From contig OY743190.1 of NCBI GenBank assembly GCA_963555705.1, forward strand, positions 16,251,491 through 16,315,490: a stretch of 64,000 nt of DNA. Reading direction: 5' to 3'. Each line of letters begins with the position of its first letter. Within the stretch, counting starts at the first letter, position 1. This stretch comes from Ligustrum vulgare (Eukaryota > Streptophyta > Magnoliopsida > Lamiales > Oleaceae). The translations under genes and the position numbers were made by a program. Below the pieces are notes generated by a model. It saw only the letters and a list, made by a program, of their open reading frames with translations, did no database searches and was not told the origin of the DNA. Positions 11,642 through 26,257 of this stretch are shown here, piece by piece.

Positions 11642-12859
11642 ATGTATTATTCTACAAACTTCAGCAACCTAAGAATCCGTGATGATTTGACAAAGGCAGC
11701 AACAGAATAATTCAACTTACAGTTGGCAAAAAGAAATATTGGCGAAAACCAATTTGAAAAGCAGGAAATGAAACTACCTCTTGAAAACAACATCAGGAGT
11801 AGCCGACGGAGCAACCGCATCTGTTATATCAAATGTTGGTACTTCAGGAATTGGGAAAACAGGTCTTTGCCAATTCATCAATAATGACGACAAGGAAATG
11901 GAACATTTCCAAAATTTAAGAATATGACTTTTTGTATCACGTGATTTCAATGTTAAACGAACAATTAAAGCAGTAATTTAGTCATCAACAGGAAATAAAT
12001 GTTATTCAATGAACTTGAACATTCTGTACAATGATGTGGAAATCATTAAAACAAAAGAAATGTCTTCTTGTACTCGGTGATGGTTTTGATGCACTAAGGC
12101 CACTGTTCAAGTGTGGACTTGATGGAAGCAAGATACTTGTCAAAAAGTTGCAATGGCTCCAGGCAATTCTAATTCTGCACATTCCTTGAAGGATATGACA
12201 AATGATGACAGCTGTAAAATATTGGAAGGGCGCCTTTCTTTTGATCAAACAAAAGAAGAGTAATTTCCTAATTTTCAAGCTACTGTCGAACAACTAATGT
12301 GGAAATGTGAAGGTATTCCTTTGGCTTCAAAATTCTCGATGGTCACATGTGCTCCAAGACAGATGATAAAGAGTGGTTATACGTTCAGAATAGTAATCTT
12401 TGGAATTTGGAGGCTTATAAAAATAAAATTTTACCTGCCCTACTTGTAAGTTACATGCATATGACGCTGTATCTCAAACACTGCTTTGTATTTTGCACGG
12501 TAATCCCAAAGAATTATGAAATCAAGGGTGAGAGATTAATCCGTATGCGGATGTCAATGTGCATAATTCTACCCGATGGTGGAAGCAAGGCACAGAACTG
12601 ATAGCCACCAATAAACTAAATGTTCTGGATTCCTTCAATGCGCAGTGTTCTAAACAAGTCCTTCACTTTGTCGGCTGCATGTTTGAGTTGACAAAGCCAA
12701 ATTCTAAATGCTTTATCGGTAAATTGTCGTTCTTCTGCATCTTGAATATGAGTTTGGACCATTGGCTACAAACTTCGGAGCTCCTTGAACCTATCATGTA
12801 GCTCCCAACAAACTTTTGAAGACTTGCTTGACGACATCAAATATTTGCGTAAGTAGGAA
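11642..12859 (+). repeat. Unit L10 (1,218 bp)
   Basis: L2-type: TAA-closed linker, DDSCK, LRSL. It interrupts a run of read-through units. Confidence 0.95.
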
Positions 12860-14077
12860 ATGTATTATTCTACAAACTTCAGCAACCTAAGAATCCGTGA
12901 TGATTTGACAAAGGCAGCAACAGAACAATTCAACTTACAGTTGGCAAAAAGAAATATTGGCGAAAAACAATTTGAAAAGCAGGAAATGAAACTACCTCTT
13001 GAAAACAACTTCAGGAGTAGCCGACGGAGCAACCGCATCTGTTATATCAAATGTTGGTACTTCAGGAATTGGGAAAACAGGTCTTTGCCAATTCATCAAT
13101 AATGACGACAAGGAAATGGAACATTTCCAAAATTTAAGAATATGACTTTTTGTATCACGTGATTTCAATGTTAAAAGAACAATTAAAGCAGTAATTTAGT
13201 CATCAACAGGAAATAAATGTTATTCAATGAACTTGAACATTCTGTACAATGATGTGGAAATCATTAAAACAAAAGAAATGTCTTCTTGTACTCGGTGATG
13301 GTTTTGATGCACTAAGGCCACTGTTCAAGTGTGGACTTGATGGAAGCAAGATACTTGTCAAAAAGTTGCAATGGCTCCGGGCAATTCTAATTCTGCACAT
13401 TCCTTGAAGGATATGACAAATGATGACCGCTGGAAAATATTGGAAGGGCGCCTTTCTTTTGATCAAAAAAAAGGAGAGAAATTTCCTAATTTTCAAGCTA
13501 CTGTCGAACAACTAATGTGGAAATGTGAAGGTATTCCTTTGGCTTCAAAATTCTCGGTGGTCACATGTGCTCCAAGACAGATGATAAAGAGTGGTTATAC
13601 GTTCAGAATAGTAATCTTTGGAATTTGGAGGCTTATAAAAATAAAATTTTACCTGCCCTACTTGTAAGTTACATGCATATGACGCTGTATCTCAAACACT
13701 GCTTTGTATTTTGCACGGTAATCCCAAAGAATTATGAAATCAAGGGTGAGAGATTAATCCGTATGCGGATGTCAATGTGCATAATTCTACCCGATGGTGG
13801 AAGCAAGGCACAGAACTGATAGCCACCAATAAACTAAATGTTCTGGATTCCTTCAATGCGCAGTGTTCTAAACAAGTCCTTCACTTTGTCGGCTGCATGT
13901 TTGAGTTGACAAAGCCAAATTCTAAATGCTTTATCGGTAAATTGTCGTTCTTCTGCATCTTGAATATGAGTTTGGACCATTGGCTACAAACTTTGGAGCT
14001 CCTTGAACCTATCATGTAGCTCCCAACAAACTTTTGAAGACTTGCTTGACGACATCAAATATTTGCGTAAGTAGGAA
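12860..14077 (+). repeat. Unit L11 (1,218 bp), read-through type
   Basis: Open linker, AAA read-through form and LQSL. Confidence 0.95.
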
Positions 14078-15295
14078 ATGTATTATTCTACAAACTTCAG
14101 CAACCTAAGAATCCGTGATGATTTGACAAAGGCAGCAACAGAATAATTCAACTTACAGTTGGCAAAAAGAAATATTGGCGAAAACCAATTTGAAAAGCAG
14201 GAAATGAAACTACCTCTTGAAAACAACATCAGGAGTAGCCGACGGAGCAACCGCATCTGTTATATCAAATGTCGGTACTTCAGGAATTGGGAAAACAGGT
14301 CTTTGCCAATTCATCAATAATGACGACAAGGAAATGGAACATTTCCAAAATTTAAGAATATGACTTTTTGTATCACGTGATTTCAATGTTAAAAGAACAA
14401 TTAAAGCAGTAATTTAGTCATCAACAGGAAATAAATGTTATTCAATGAACTTGAACATTCTGTACAATGATGTGGAAATCATTAAAACAAAAGAAATATC
14501 TTCTTGTACTCGGTGATGGTTTTGATGCACTAAGGCCACTGTTCATGTGTGGACTTGATGGAAGCAAGATACTTGTCAAAAAGTTGCAATGGCTCCGGGC
14601 AATTCTAATTCTGCACATTCCTTGAAGGATATGACAAATGATGACCGCTGGAAAATATTGGAAGGGCGCCTTTCTTTTGATCAAACAAAAGAAGAGTAAT
14701 TTCCTAATTTTCAAGCAACTGTCGAACAACTAATGTGGAAATGTGAAGGTATTCCTTTGGCTTCAAAATTCTCGGTGGTCACATGTGCTCCAAGACAGAT
14801 GATAAAGAGTGGTTATACGTTCAGAATAGTAATATTTGGAATTTGGAGGCTTATAAAAATAAAATTTTACCTGCCCTACTTGTAAGTTACATGCATATGA
14901 CGCTGTATCTCAAACACTGCTTTGTATTTTGCACGGTAATCCCAAAGAATTATGAAATCAAGGGTGAGAGATTAATCCGTATGCGGATGTCAATGTGCAT
15001 AATTCTACCCGATGGTGGAAGCAAGGCACAGAACTGATAGCCACCAATAAACTAAATGTTCTGGATTCCTTCAATGCGCAGTGTTCTAAACAAGTCCTTC
15101 ACTTTGTCGGCTGCATGTTTGAGTTGACAAAGCCAAATTCTAAATGCTTTATCGGTAAATTGTCGTTCTTCTGCATCTTGAATATGAGTTTGGACCATTG
15201 GCTACAAACTTTGGAGCTCCTTGAACCTATCATGTAGCTCCCAACAAACTTTTGAAGACTTGCTTGACGACATCAAATATTTGCGTAAGTAGGAA
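14078..15295 (+). repeat. Unit L12 (1,218 bp)
   Basis: TAA-closed linker, GTCGGTACT at the P-loop, KYLLVLGDG and TTCATGTGT as in L1, SNIWN, and LQSL. Confidence 0.95.
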
Positions 15296-16513
15296 ATGTA
15301 TTATTCTACAAACTTCAGCAACCTAAGAATCCGTGATGATTTGACAAAGGCAGCAACAGAATAATTCAACTTACAGTTGGCAAAAAGAAATATTGGCGAA
15401 AACCAATTTGAAAAGCAGGAAATGAAACTACCTCTTGAAAACAACATCAGGAGTAGCCGACGGAGCAACCGCATCTGTTATATCAAATGTTGGTACTTCA
15501 GGAATTGGGAAAACAGGTCTTTGCCAATTCATCAATAATGACGACAAGGAAATGGAACATTTCCAAAATTTAAGAATATGACTTTTTGTATCACGTGATT
15601 TCAATGTTAAACGAACAATTAAAGCAGTAATTTAGTCATCAACAGGAAATAAATGTTATTCAATGAACTTGAACATTCTGTACAATGATGTGGAAATCAT
15701 TAAAACAAAAGAAATGTCTTCTTGTACTCGGTGATGGTTTTGATGCACTAAGGCCACTGTTCAAGTGTGGACTTGATGGAAGCAAGATACTTGTCAAAAA
15801 GTTGCAATGGCTCCAGGCAATTCTAATTCTGCACATTCCTTGAAGGATATGACAAATGATGACAGCTGTAAAATATTGGAAGGGCGCCTTTCTTTTGATC
15901 AAACAAAAGAAGAGTAATTTCCTAATTTTCAAGCTACTGTCGAACAACTAATGTGGAAATGTGAAGGTATTCCTTTGGCTTCAAAATTCTCGATGGTCAC
16001 ATGTGCTCCAAGACAGATGATAAAGAGTGGTTATACGTTCAGAATAGTAATCTTTGGAATTTGGAGGCTTATAAAAATAAAATTTTACCTGCCCTACTTG
16101 TAAGTTACATGCATATGACGCTGTATCTCAAACACTGCTTTGTATTTTGCACGGTAATCCCAAAGAATTATGAAATCAAGGGTGAGAGATTAATCCGTAT
16201 GCGGATGTCAATGTGCATAATTCTACCCGATGGTGGAAGCAAGGCACAGAACTGATAGCCACCAATAAACTAAATGTTCTGGATTCCTTCAATGCGCAGT
16301 GTTCTAAACAAGTCCTTCACTTTGTCGGCTGCATGTTTGAGTTGACAAAGCCAAATTCTAAATGCTTTATCGGTAAATTGTCGTTCTTCTGCATCTTGAA
16401 TATGAGTTTGGACCATTGGCTACAAACTTCGGAGCTCCTTGAACCTATCATGTAGCTCCCAACAAACTTTTGAAGACTTGCTTGACGACATCAAATATTT
16501 GCGTAAGTAGGAA
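15296..16513 (+). repeat. Unit L13 (1,218 bp)
   Basis: L2-type: TAA-closed linker, DDSCK, LRSL. It is the first member of a three-unit period repeated at L16. Confidence 0.95.
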
Positions 16514-17731
16514 ATGTATTATTCTACAAACTTCAGCAACCTAAGAATCCGTGATGATTTGACAAAGGCAGCAACAGAACAATTCAACTTACAGTTGGCA
16601 AAAAGAAATATTGGCGAAAAACAATTTGAAAAGCAGGAAATGAAACTACCTCTTGAAAACAACTTCAGGAGTAGCCGACGGAGCAACCGCATCTGTTATA
16701 TCAAATGTTGGTACTTCAGGAATTGGGAAAACAGGTCTTTGCCAATTCATCAATAATGACGACAAGGAAATGGAACATTTCCAAAATTTAAGAATATGAC
16801 TTTTTGTATCACGTGATTTCAATGTTAAAAGAACAATTAAAGCAGTAATTTAGTCATCAACAGGAAATAAATGTTATTCAATGAACTTGAACATTCTGTA
16901 CAATGATGTGGAAATCATTAAAACAAAAGAAATGTCTTCTTGTACTCGGTGATGGTTTTGATGCACTAAGGCCACTGTTCAAGTGTGGACTTGATGGAAG
17001 CAAGATACTTGTCAAAAAGTTGCAATGGCTCCGGGCAATTCTAATTCTGCACATTCCTTGAAGGATATGACAAATGATGACCGCTGGAAAATATTGGAAG
17101 GGCGCCTTTCTTTTGATCAAACAAAAGAAGAGTAATTTCCTAATTTTCAAGCTACTGTCGAACAACTAATGTGGAAATGTGAAGGTATTCCTTTGGCTTC
17201 AAAATTCTCGGTGGTCACATGTGCTCCAAGACAGATGATAAAGAGTGGTTATACGTTCAGAATAGTAATCTTTGGAATTTGGAGGCTTATAAAAATAAAA
17301 TTTTACCTGCCCTACTTGTAAGTTACATGCATATGACGCTGTATCTAAAACACTGCTTTGTATTTTGCACGGTAATCCCAAAGAATTATGAAATCAAGGG
17401 TGAGAGATTAATCCGTATGCGGATGTCAATGTGCATAATTCTACCCGATGGTGGAAGCAAGGCACAGAACTGATAGCCACCAATAAACTAAATGTTCTGG
17501 ATTCCTTCAATGCGCAGTGTTCTAAACAAGTCCTTCACTTTGTCGGCTGCATGTTTGAGTTGACAAAGCCAAATTCTAAATGCTTTATCGGTAAATTGTC
17601 GTTCTTCTGCATCTTGAATATGAGTTTGGACCATTGGCTACAAACTTTGGAGCTCCTTGAACCTATCATGTAGCTCCCAACAAACTTTTGAAGACTTGCT
17701 TGACGACATCAAATATTTGCGTAAGTAGGAA
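16514..17731 (+). repeat. Unit L14 (1,218 bp)
   Basis: Open linker and DDRWK. A silent CTC-to-CTA change (CTAAAACAC) lies in RNBS-D and is shared with L17, L20 and L22. The CC side has LQSL. Confidence 0.95.
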
Positions 17732-18949
17732 ATGTATTATTCTACAAACTTCAGCAACCTAAGAATCCGTGATGATTTGACAAAGGCAGCAACAGAACAA
17801 TTCAACTTACAGTTGGCAAAAAGAAATATTGGCGAAAAACAATTTGAAAAGCAGGAAATGAAACTACCTCTTGAAAACAACTTCAGGAGTAGCCGACGGA
17901 GCAACCGCATCTGTTATATCAAATGTTGGTACTTCAGGAATTGGGAAAACAGGTCTTTGCCAATTCATCAATAATGACGACAAGGAAATGGAACATTTCC
18001 AAAATTTAAGAATATGACTTTTTGTATCACGTGATTTCAATGTTAAAAGAACAATTAAAGCAGTAATTTAGTCATCAACAGGAAATAAATGTTATTCAAT
18101 GAACTTGAACATTCTGTACAATGATGTGGAAATCATTAAAACAAAAGAAATGTCTTCTTGTACTCGGTGATGGTTTTGATGCACTAAGGCCACTGTTCAA
18201 GTGTGGACTTGATGGAAGCAAGATACTTGTCAAAAAGTTGCAATGGCTCCGGGCAATTCTAATTCTGCACATTCCTTGAAGGATATGACAAATGATGACA
18301 GCTGGAAAATATTGGAAGGGCGCCTTTCTTTTGATCAAACAAAAGAAGAGTAATTTCCTAAATTTCAAGCTACTGTCGAACAACTAATGTGGAAATGTGA
18401 AGGTATTCCTTTGGCTTCAAAATTCTCGGTGGTCACATGTGCTCCAAGACAGATGATAAAGAGTGGTTATACGTTCAGAATAGTAATCTTTGGAATTTGG
18501 AGGCTTATAAAAATAAAATTTTACCTGCCCTACTTGTAAGTTACATGCATATGACGCTGTATCTCAAACACTGCTTTGTATTTTGCACGGTAATCCCAAA
18601 GAATTATGAAATCAAGGGTGAGAGATTAATCCGTATGCGGATGTCAATGTGCATAATTCTACCCGATGGTGGAAGCAAGGCACAGAACTGATAGCCACCA
18701 ATAAACTAAATGTTCTGGATTCCTTCAATGCGCAGTGTTCTAAACAAGTCCTTCACTTTGTCGGCTGCATGTTTGAGTTGACAAAGCCAAATTCTAAATG
18801 CTTTATCGGTAAATTGTCGTTCTTCTGCATCTTGAATATGAGTTTGGACCATTGGCTACAAACTTTGGAGCTCCTTGAACCTATCATGTAGCTCCCAACA
18901 AACTTTTGAAGACTTGCTTGACGACATCAAATATTTGCGTAAGTAGGAA
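17732..18949 (+). repeat. Unit L15 (1,218 bp)
   Basis: Open linker, RNBS-C with DDSWK, CCTAAATTTC after the stop, and LQSL. The combination is shared with L18 and L21. Confidence 0.95.
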
Positions 18950-20167
18950 ATGTATTATTCTACAAACTTCAGCAACCTAAGAATCCGTGATGATTTGACA
19001 AAGGCAGCAACAGAATAATTCAACTTACAGTTGGCAAAAAGAAATATTGGCGAAAACCAATTTGAAAAGCAGGAAATGAAACTACCTCTTGAAAACAACA
19101 TCAGGAGTAGCCGACGGAGCAACCGCATCTGTTATATCAAATGTTGGTACTTCAGGAATTGGGAAAACAGGTCTTTGCCAATTCATCAATAATGACGACA
19201 AGGAAATGGAACATTTCCAAAATTTAAGAATATGACTTTTTGTATCACGTGATTTCAATGTTAAACGAACAATTAAAGCAGTAATTTAGTCATCAACAGG
19301 AAATAAATGTTATTCAATGAACTTGAACATTCTGTACAATGATGTGGAAATCATTAAAACAAAAGAAATGTCTTCTTGTACTCGGTGATGGTTTTGATGC
19401 ACTAAGGCCACTGTTCAAGTGTGGACTTGATGGAAGCAAGATACTTGTCAAAAAGTTGCAATGGCTCCAGGCAATTCTAATTCTGCACATTCCTTGAAGG
19501 ATATGACAAATGATGACAGCTGTAAAATATTGGAAGGGCGCCTTTCTTTTGATCAAACAAAAGAAGAGTAATTTCCTAATTTTCAAGCTACTGTCGAACA
19601 ACTAATGTGGAAATGTGAAGGTATTCCTTTGGCTTCAAAATTCTCGATGGTCACATGTGCTCCAAGACAGATGATAAAGAGTGGTTATACGTTCAGAATA
19701 GTAATCTTTGGAATTTGGAGGCTTATAAAAATAAAATTTTACCTGCCCTACTTGTAAGTTACATGCATATGACGCTGTATCTCAAACACTGCTTTGTATT
19801 TTGCACGGTAATCCCAAAGAATTATGAAATCAAGGGTGAGAGATTAATCCGTATGCGGATGTCAATGTGCATAATTCTACCCGATGGTGGAAGCAAGGCA
19901 CAGAACTGATAGCCACCAATAAACTAAATGTTCTGGATTCCTTCAATGCGCAGTGTTCTAAACAAGTCCTTCACTTTGTCGGCTGCATGTTTGAGTTGAC
20001 AAAGCCAAATTCTAAATGCTTTATCGGTAAATTGTCGTTCTTCTGCATCTTGAATATGAGTTTGGACCATTGGCTACAAACTTCGGAGCTCCTTGAACCT
20101 ATCATGTAGCTCCCAACAAACTTTTGAAGACTTGCTTGACGACATCAAATATTTGCGTAAGTAGGAA
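18950..20167 (+). repeat. Unit L16 (1,218 bp)
   Basis: L2-type, matching L13 at 3,654-bp offset. Confidence 0.95.
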
Positions 20168-21385
20168 ATGTATTATTCTACAAACTTCAGCAACCTAAGA
20201 ATCCGTGATGATTTGACAAAGGCAGCAACAGAACAATTCAACTTACAGTTGGCAAAAAGAAATATTGGCGAAAAACAATTTGAAAAGCAGGAAATGAAAC
20301 TACCTCTTGAAAACAACTTCAGGAGTAGCCGACGGAGCAACCGCATCTGTTATATCAAATGTTGGTACTTCAGGAATTGGGAAAACAGGTCTTTGCCAAT
20401 TCATCAATAATGACGACAAGGAAATGGAACATTTCCAAAATTTAAGAATATGACTTTTTGTATCACGTGATTTCAATGTTAAAAGAACAATTAAAGCAGT
20501 AATTTAGTCATCAACAGGAAATAAATGTTATTCAATGAACTTGAACATTCTGTACAATGATGTGGAAATCATTAAAACAAAAGAAATGTCTTCTTGTACT
20601 CGGTGATGGTTTTGATGCACTAAGGCCACTGTTCAAGTGTGGACTTGATGGAAGCAAGATACTTGTCAAAAAGTTGCAATGGCTCCGGGCAATTCTAATT
20701 CTGCACATTCCTTGAAGGATATGACAAATGATGACCGCTGGAAAATATTGGAAGGGCGCCTTTCTTTTGATCAAACAAAAGAAGAGTAATTTCCTAATTT
20801 TCAAGCTACTGTCGAACAACTAATGTGGAAATGTGAAGGTATTCCTTTGGCTTCAAAATTCTCGGTGGTCACATGTGCTCCAAGACAGATGATAAAGAGT
20901 GGTTATACGTTCAGAATAGTAATCTTTGGAATTTGGAGGCTTATAAAAATAAAATTTTACCTGCCCTACTTGTAAGTTACATGCATATGACGCTGTATCT
21001 AAAACACTGCTTTGTATTTTGCACGGTAATCCCAAAGAATTATGAAATCAAGGGTGAGAGATTAATCCGTATGCGGATGTCAATGTGCATAATTCTACCC
21101 GATGGTGGAAGCAAGGCACAGAACTGATAGCCACCAATAAACTAAATGTTCTGGATTCCTTCAATGCGCAGTGTTCTAAACAAGTCCTTCACTTTGTCGG
21201 CTGCATGTTTGAGTTGACAAAGCCAAATTCTAAATGCTTTATCGGTAAATTGTCGTTCTTCTGCATCTTGAATATGAGTTTGGACCATTGGCTACAAACT
21301 TTGGAGCTCCTTGAACCTATCATGTAGCTCCCAACAAACTTTTGAAGACTTGCTTGACGACATCAAATATTTGCGTAAGTAGGAA
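20168..21385 (+). repeat. Unit L17 (1,218 bp)
   Basis: Matches L14 (CTAAAACAC, open linker, LQSL) at 3,654-bp offset. Confidence 0.95.
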
Positions 21386-22603
21386 ATGTATTATTCTACA
21401 AACTTCAGCAACCTAAGAATCCGTGATGATTTGACAAAGGCAGCAACAGAACAATTCAACTTACAGTTGGCAAAAAGAAATATTGGCGAAAAACAATTTG
21501 AAAAGCAGGAAATGAAACTACCTCTTGAAAACAACTTCAGGAGTAGCCGACGGAGCAACCGCATCTGTTATATCAAATGTTGGTACTTCAGGAATTGGGA
21601 AAACAGGTCTTTGCCAATTCATCAATAATGACGACAAGGAAATGGAACATTTCCAAAATTTAAGAATATGACTTTTTGTATCACGTGATTTCAATGTTAA
21701 AAGAACAATTAAAGCAGTAATTTAGTCATCAACAGGAAATAAATGTTATTCAATGAACTTGAACATTCTGTACAATGATGTGGAAATCATTAAAACAAAA
21801 GAAATGTCTTCTTGTACTCGGTGATGGTTTTGATGCACTAAGGCCACTGTTCAAGTGTGGACTTGATGGAAGCAAGATACTTGTCAAAAAGTTGCAATGG
21901 CTCCGGGCAATTCTAATTCTGCACATTCCTTGAAGGATATGACAAATGATGACAGCTGGAAAATATTGGAAGGGCGCCTTTCTTTTGATCAAACAAAAGA
22001 AGAGTAATTTCCTAAATTTCAAGCTACTGTCGAACAACTAATGTGGAAATGTGAAGGTATTCCTTTGGCTTCAAAATTCTCGGTGGTCACATGTGCTCCA
22101 AGACAGATGATAAAGAGTGGTTATACGTTCAGAATAGTAATCTTTGGAATTTGGAGGCTTATAAAAATAAAATTTTACCTGCCCTACTTGTAAGTTACAT
22201 GCATATGACGCTGTATCTCAAACACTGCTTTGTATTTTGCACGGTAATCCCAAAGAATTATGAAATCAAGGGTGAGAGATTAATCCGTATGCGGATGTCA
22301 ATGTGCATAATTCTACCCGATGGTGGAAGCAAGGCACAGAACTGATAGCCACCAATAAACTAAATGTTCTGGATTCCTTCAATGCGCAGTGTTCTAAACA
22401 AGTCCTTCACTTTGTCGGCTGCATGTTTGAGTTGACAAAGCCAAATTCTAAATGCTTTATCGGTAAATTGTCGTTCTTCTGCATCTTGAATATGAGTTTG
22501 GACCATTGGCTACAAACTTTGGAGCTCCTTGAACCTATCATGTAGCTCCCAACAAACTTTTGAAGACTTGCTTGACGACATCAAATATTTGCGTAAGTAG
22601 GAA
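21386..22603 (+). repeat. Unit L18 (1,218 bp)
   Basis: Matches L15 (DDSWK, CCTAAATTTC) at 3,654-bp offset. Confidence 0.95.
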
Positions 22604-23821
22604 ATGTATTATTCTACAAACTTCAGCAACCTAAGAATCCGTGATGATTTGACAAAGGCAGCAACAGAACAATTCAACTTACAGTTGGCAAAAAGAAATA
22701 TTGGCGAAAAACAATTTGAAAAGCAGGAAATGAAACTACCTCTTGAAAATAACTTCAGGAGTAGCCGACGGAGCAACCGCATCTGTTATATCAAATGTTG
22801 GTACTTCAGGAATTGGGAAAACAGGTCTTTGCCAATTCATCAATAATGACGACAAGGAAATGGAACATTTCCAAAATTTAAGAATATGACTTTTTGTATC
22901 ACGTGATTTCAATGTTAAAAGAACAATTAAAGCAGTAATTTAGTCATCAACAGGAAATAAATGTTATTCAATGAACTTGAACATTCTGTACAATGATGTG
23001 GAAATCATTAAAACAAAAGAAATGTCTTCTTGTACTCGGTGATGGTTTTGATGCACTAAGGCCACTGTTCAAGTGAGGACTTGATGGAAGCAAGATACTT
23101 GTCAAAAAGTTGCAATGGCTCCGGGCAATTCTAATTCTGCACATTCCTTGAAGGATATGACAAATGATGACCGCTGGAAAATATTGGAAGGGCGCCTTTC
23201 TTTTGATCAAAAAAAAGGAGAGAAATTTCCTAATTTTCAAGCTACTGTCGAACAACTAATGTGGAAATGTGAAGGTATTCCTTTGGCTTCAAAATTCTCG
23301 GTGGTCACATGTGCTCCAAGACAGATGATAAAGAGTGGTTATACGTTCAGAATAGTAATCTTTGGAATTTGGAGGCTTATAAAAATAAAATTTTACCTGC
23401 CCTACTTGTAAGTTACATGCATATGACGCTGTATCTCAAACACTGCTTTGTATTTTGCACGGTAATCCCAAAGAATTATGAAATCAAGGGTGAGAGATTA
23501 ATCCGTATGCGGATGTCAATGTGCATAATTCTACCCGATGGTGGAAGCAAGGCACAGAACTGATAGCCACCAATAAACTAAATGTTCTGGATTCCTTCAA
23601 TGCGCAGTGTTCTAAACAAGTCCTTCACTTTGTCGGCTGCATGTTTGAGTTGACAAAGCCAAATTCTAAATGCTTTATCGGTAAATTGTCGTTCTTCTGC
23701 ATCTTGAATATGAGTTTGGACCATTGGCTACAAACTTCGGAGCTCCTTGAACCTATCATGTAGCTCCCAACAAACTTTTGAAGACTTGCTTGACGACATC
23801 AAATATTTGCGTAAGTAGGAA
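22604..23821 (+). repeat. Unit L19 (1,218 bp), read-through type
   Basis: Open linker with GAAAATAAC, TGA in the kinase-2 tail (CAAGTGAGGAC), the AAA read-through form, and LRSL. Confidence 0.95.
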
Positions 23822-25039
23822 ATGTATTATTCTACAAACTTCAGCAACCTAAGAATCCGTGATGATTTGACAAAGGCAGCAACAGAACAATTCAACTTAC
23901 AGTTGGCAAAAAGAAATATTGGCGAAAAACAATTTGAAAAGCAGGAAATGAAACTACCTCTTGAAAACAACTTCAGGAGTAGCCGACGGAGCAACCGCAT
24001 CTGTTATATCAAATGTTGGTACTTCAGGAATTGGGAAAACAGGTCTTTGCCAATTCATCAATAATGACGACAAGGAAATGGAACATTTCCAAAATTTAAG
24101 AATATGACTTTTTGTATCACGTGATTTCAATGTTAAAAGAACAATTAAAGCAGTAATTTAGTCATCAACAGGAAATAAATGTTATTCAATGAACTTGAAC
24201 ATTCTGTACAATGATGTGGAAATCATTAAAACAAAAGAAATGTCTTCTTGTACTCGGTGATGGTTTTGATGCACTAAGGCCACTGTTCAAGTGTGGACTT
24301 GATGGAAGCAAGATACTTGTCAAAAAGTTGCAATGGCTCCGGGCAATTCTAATTCTGCACATTCCTTGAAGGATATGACAAATGATGACCGCTGGAAAAT
24401 ATTGGAAGGGCGCCTTTCTTTTGATCAAACAAAAGAAGAGTAATTTCCTAATTTTCAAGCTACTGTCGAACAACTAATGTGGAAATGTGAAGGTATTCCT
24501 TTGGCTTCAAAATTCTCGGTGGTCACATGTGCTCCAAGACAGATGATAAAGAGTGGTTATACGTTCAGAATAGTAATCTTTGGAATTTGGAGGCTTATAA
24601 AAATATAATTTTACCTGCCCTACTTGTAAGTTACATGCATATGACGCTGTATCTAAAACACTGCTTTGTATTTTGCACGGTAATCCCAAAGAATTATGAA
24701 ATCAAGGGTGAGAGATTAATCCGTATGCGGATGTCAATGTGCATAATTCTACCCGATGGTGGAAGCAAGGCACAGAACTGATAGCCACCAATAAACTAAA
24801 TGTTCTGGATTCCTTCAATGCGCAGTGTTCTAAACAAGTCCTTCACTTTGTCGGCTGCATGTTTGAGTTGACAAAGCCAAATTCTAAATGCTTTATCGGT
24901 AAATTGTCGTTCTTCTGCATCTTGAATATGAGTTTGGACCATTGGCTACAAACTTTGGAGCTCCTTGAACCTATCATGTAGCTCCCAACAAACTTTTGAA
25001 GACTTGCTTGACGACATCAAATATTTGCGTAAGTAGGAA
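23822..25039 (+). repeat. Unit L20 (1,218 bp)
   Basis: L14/L17-type with CTAAAACAC plus a new AAATATAATTT (K to I) in the RNBS-D segment, shared with L22. Confidence 0.95.
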
Positions 25040-26257
25040 ATGTATTATTCTACAAACTTCAGCAACCTAAGAATCCGTGATGATTTGACAAAGGCAGCAA
25101 CAGAACAATTCAACTTACAGTTGGCAAAAAGAAATATTGGCGAAAAACAATTTGAAAAGCAGGAAATGAAACTACCTCTTGAAAACAACTTCAGGAGTAG
25201 CCGACGGAGCAACCGCATCTGTTATATCAAATGTTGGTACTTCAGGAATTGGGAAAACAGGTCTTTGCCAATTCATCAATAATGACGACAAGGAAATGGA
25301 ACATTTCCAAAATTTAAGAATATGACTTTTTGTATCACGTGATTTCAATGTTAAAAGAACAATTAAAGCAGTAATTTAGTCATCAACAGGAAATAAATGT
25401 TATTCAATGAACTTGAACATTCTGTACAATGATGTGGAAATCATTAAAACAAAAGAAATGTCTTCTTGTACTCGGTGATGGTTTTGATGCACTAAGGCCA
25501 CTGTTCAAGTGTGGACTTGATGGAAGCAAGATACTTGTCAAAAAGTTGCAATGGCTCCGGGCAATTCTAATTCTGCACATTCCTTGAAGGATATGACAAA
25601 TGATGACAGCTGGAAAATATTGGAAGGGCGCCTTTCTTTTGATCAAACAAAAGAAGAGTAATTTCCTAAATTTCAAGCTACTGTCGAACAACTAATGTGG
25701 AAATGTGAAGGTATTCCTTTGGCTTCAAAATTCTCGGTGGTCACATGTGCTCCAAGACAGATGATAAAGAGTGGTTATACGTTCAGAATAGTAATCTTTG
25801 GAATTTGGAGGCTTATAAAAATAAAATTTTACCTGCCCTACTTGTAAGTTACATGCATATGACGCTGTATCTCAAACACTGCTTTGTATTTTGCACGGTA
25901 ATCCCAAAGAATTATGAAATCAAGGGTGAGAGATTAATCCGTATGCGGATGTCAATGTGCATAATTCTACCCGATGGTGGAAGCAAGGCACAGAACTGAT
26001 AGCCACCAATAAACTAAATGTTCTGGATTCCTTCAATGCGCAGTGTTCTAAACAAGTCCTTCACTTTGTCGGCTGCATGTTTGAGTTGACAAAGCCAAAT
26101 TCTAAATGCTTTATCGGTAAATTGTCGTTCTTCTGCATCTTGAATATGAGTTTGGACCATTGGCTACAAACTTTGGAGCTCCTTGAACCTATCATGTAGC
26201 TCCCAACAAACTTTTGAAGACTTGCTTGACGACATCAAATATTTGCGTAAGTAGGAA
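25040..26257 (+). repeat. Unit L21 (1,218 bp)
   Basis: L15/L18-type (DDSWK, CCTAAATTTC, LQSL). Confidence 0.95.

Larger units (their letters stand above)
15296..22603 (+). repeat. Three-unit higher-order repeat, L13-L15 and L16-L18
   Basis: The triplet of L2-type unit, CTAAAACAC unit and DDSWK/CCTAAATTTC unit occurs twice at a 3,654-bp offset. The last two members recur again at L20-L21. Confidence 0.8.

Noticed and set aside
17199..17381. A 60-codon - strand frame seen only in L14, L17, L20 and L22
   Set aside because: Created by a single silent C-to-A change in the sense RNBS-D codons; antisense and not conserved.
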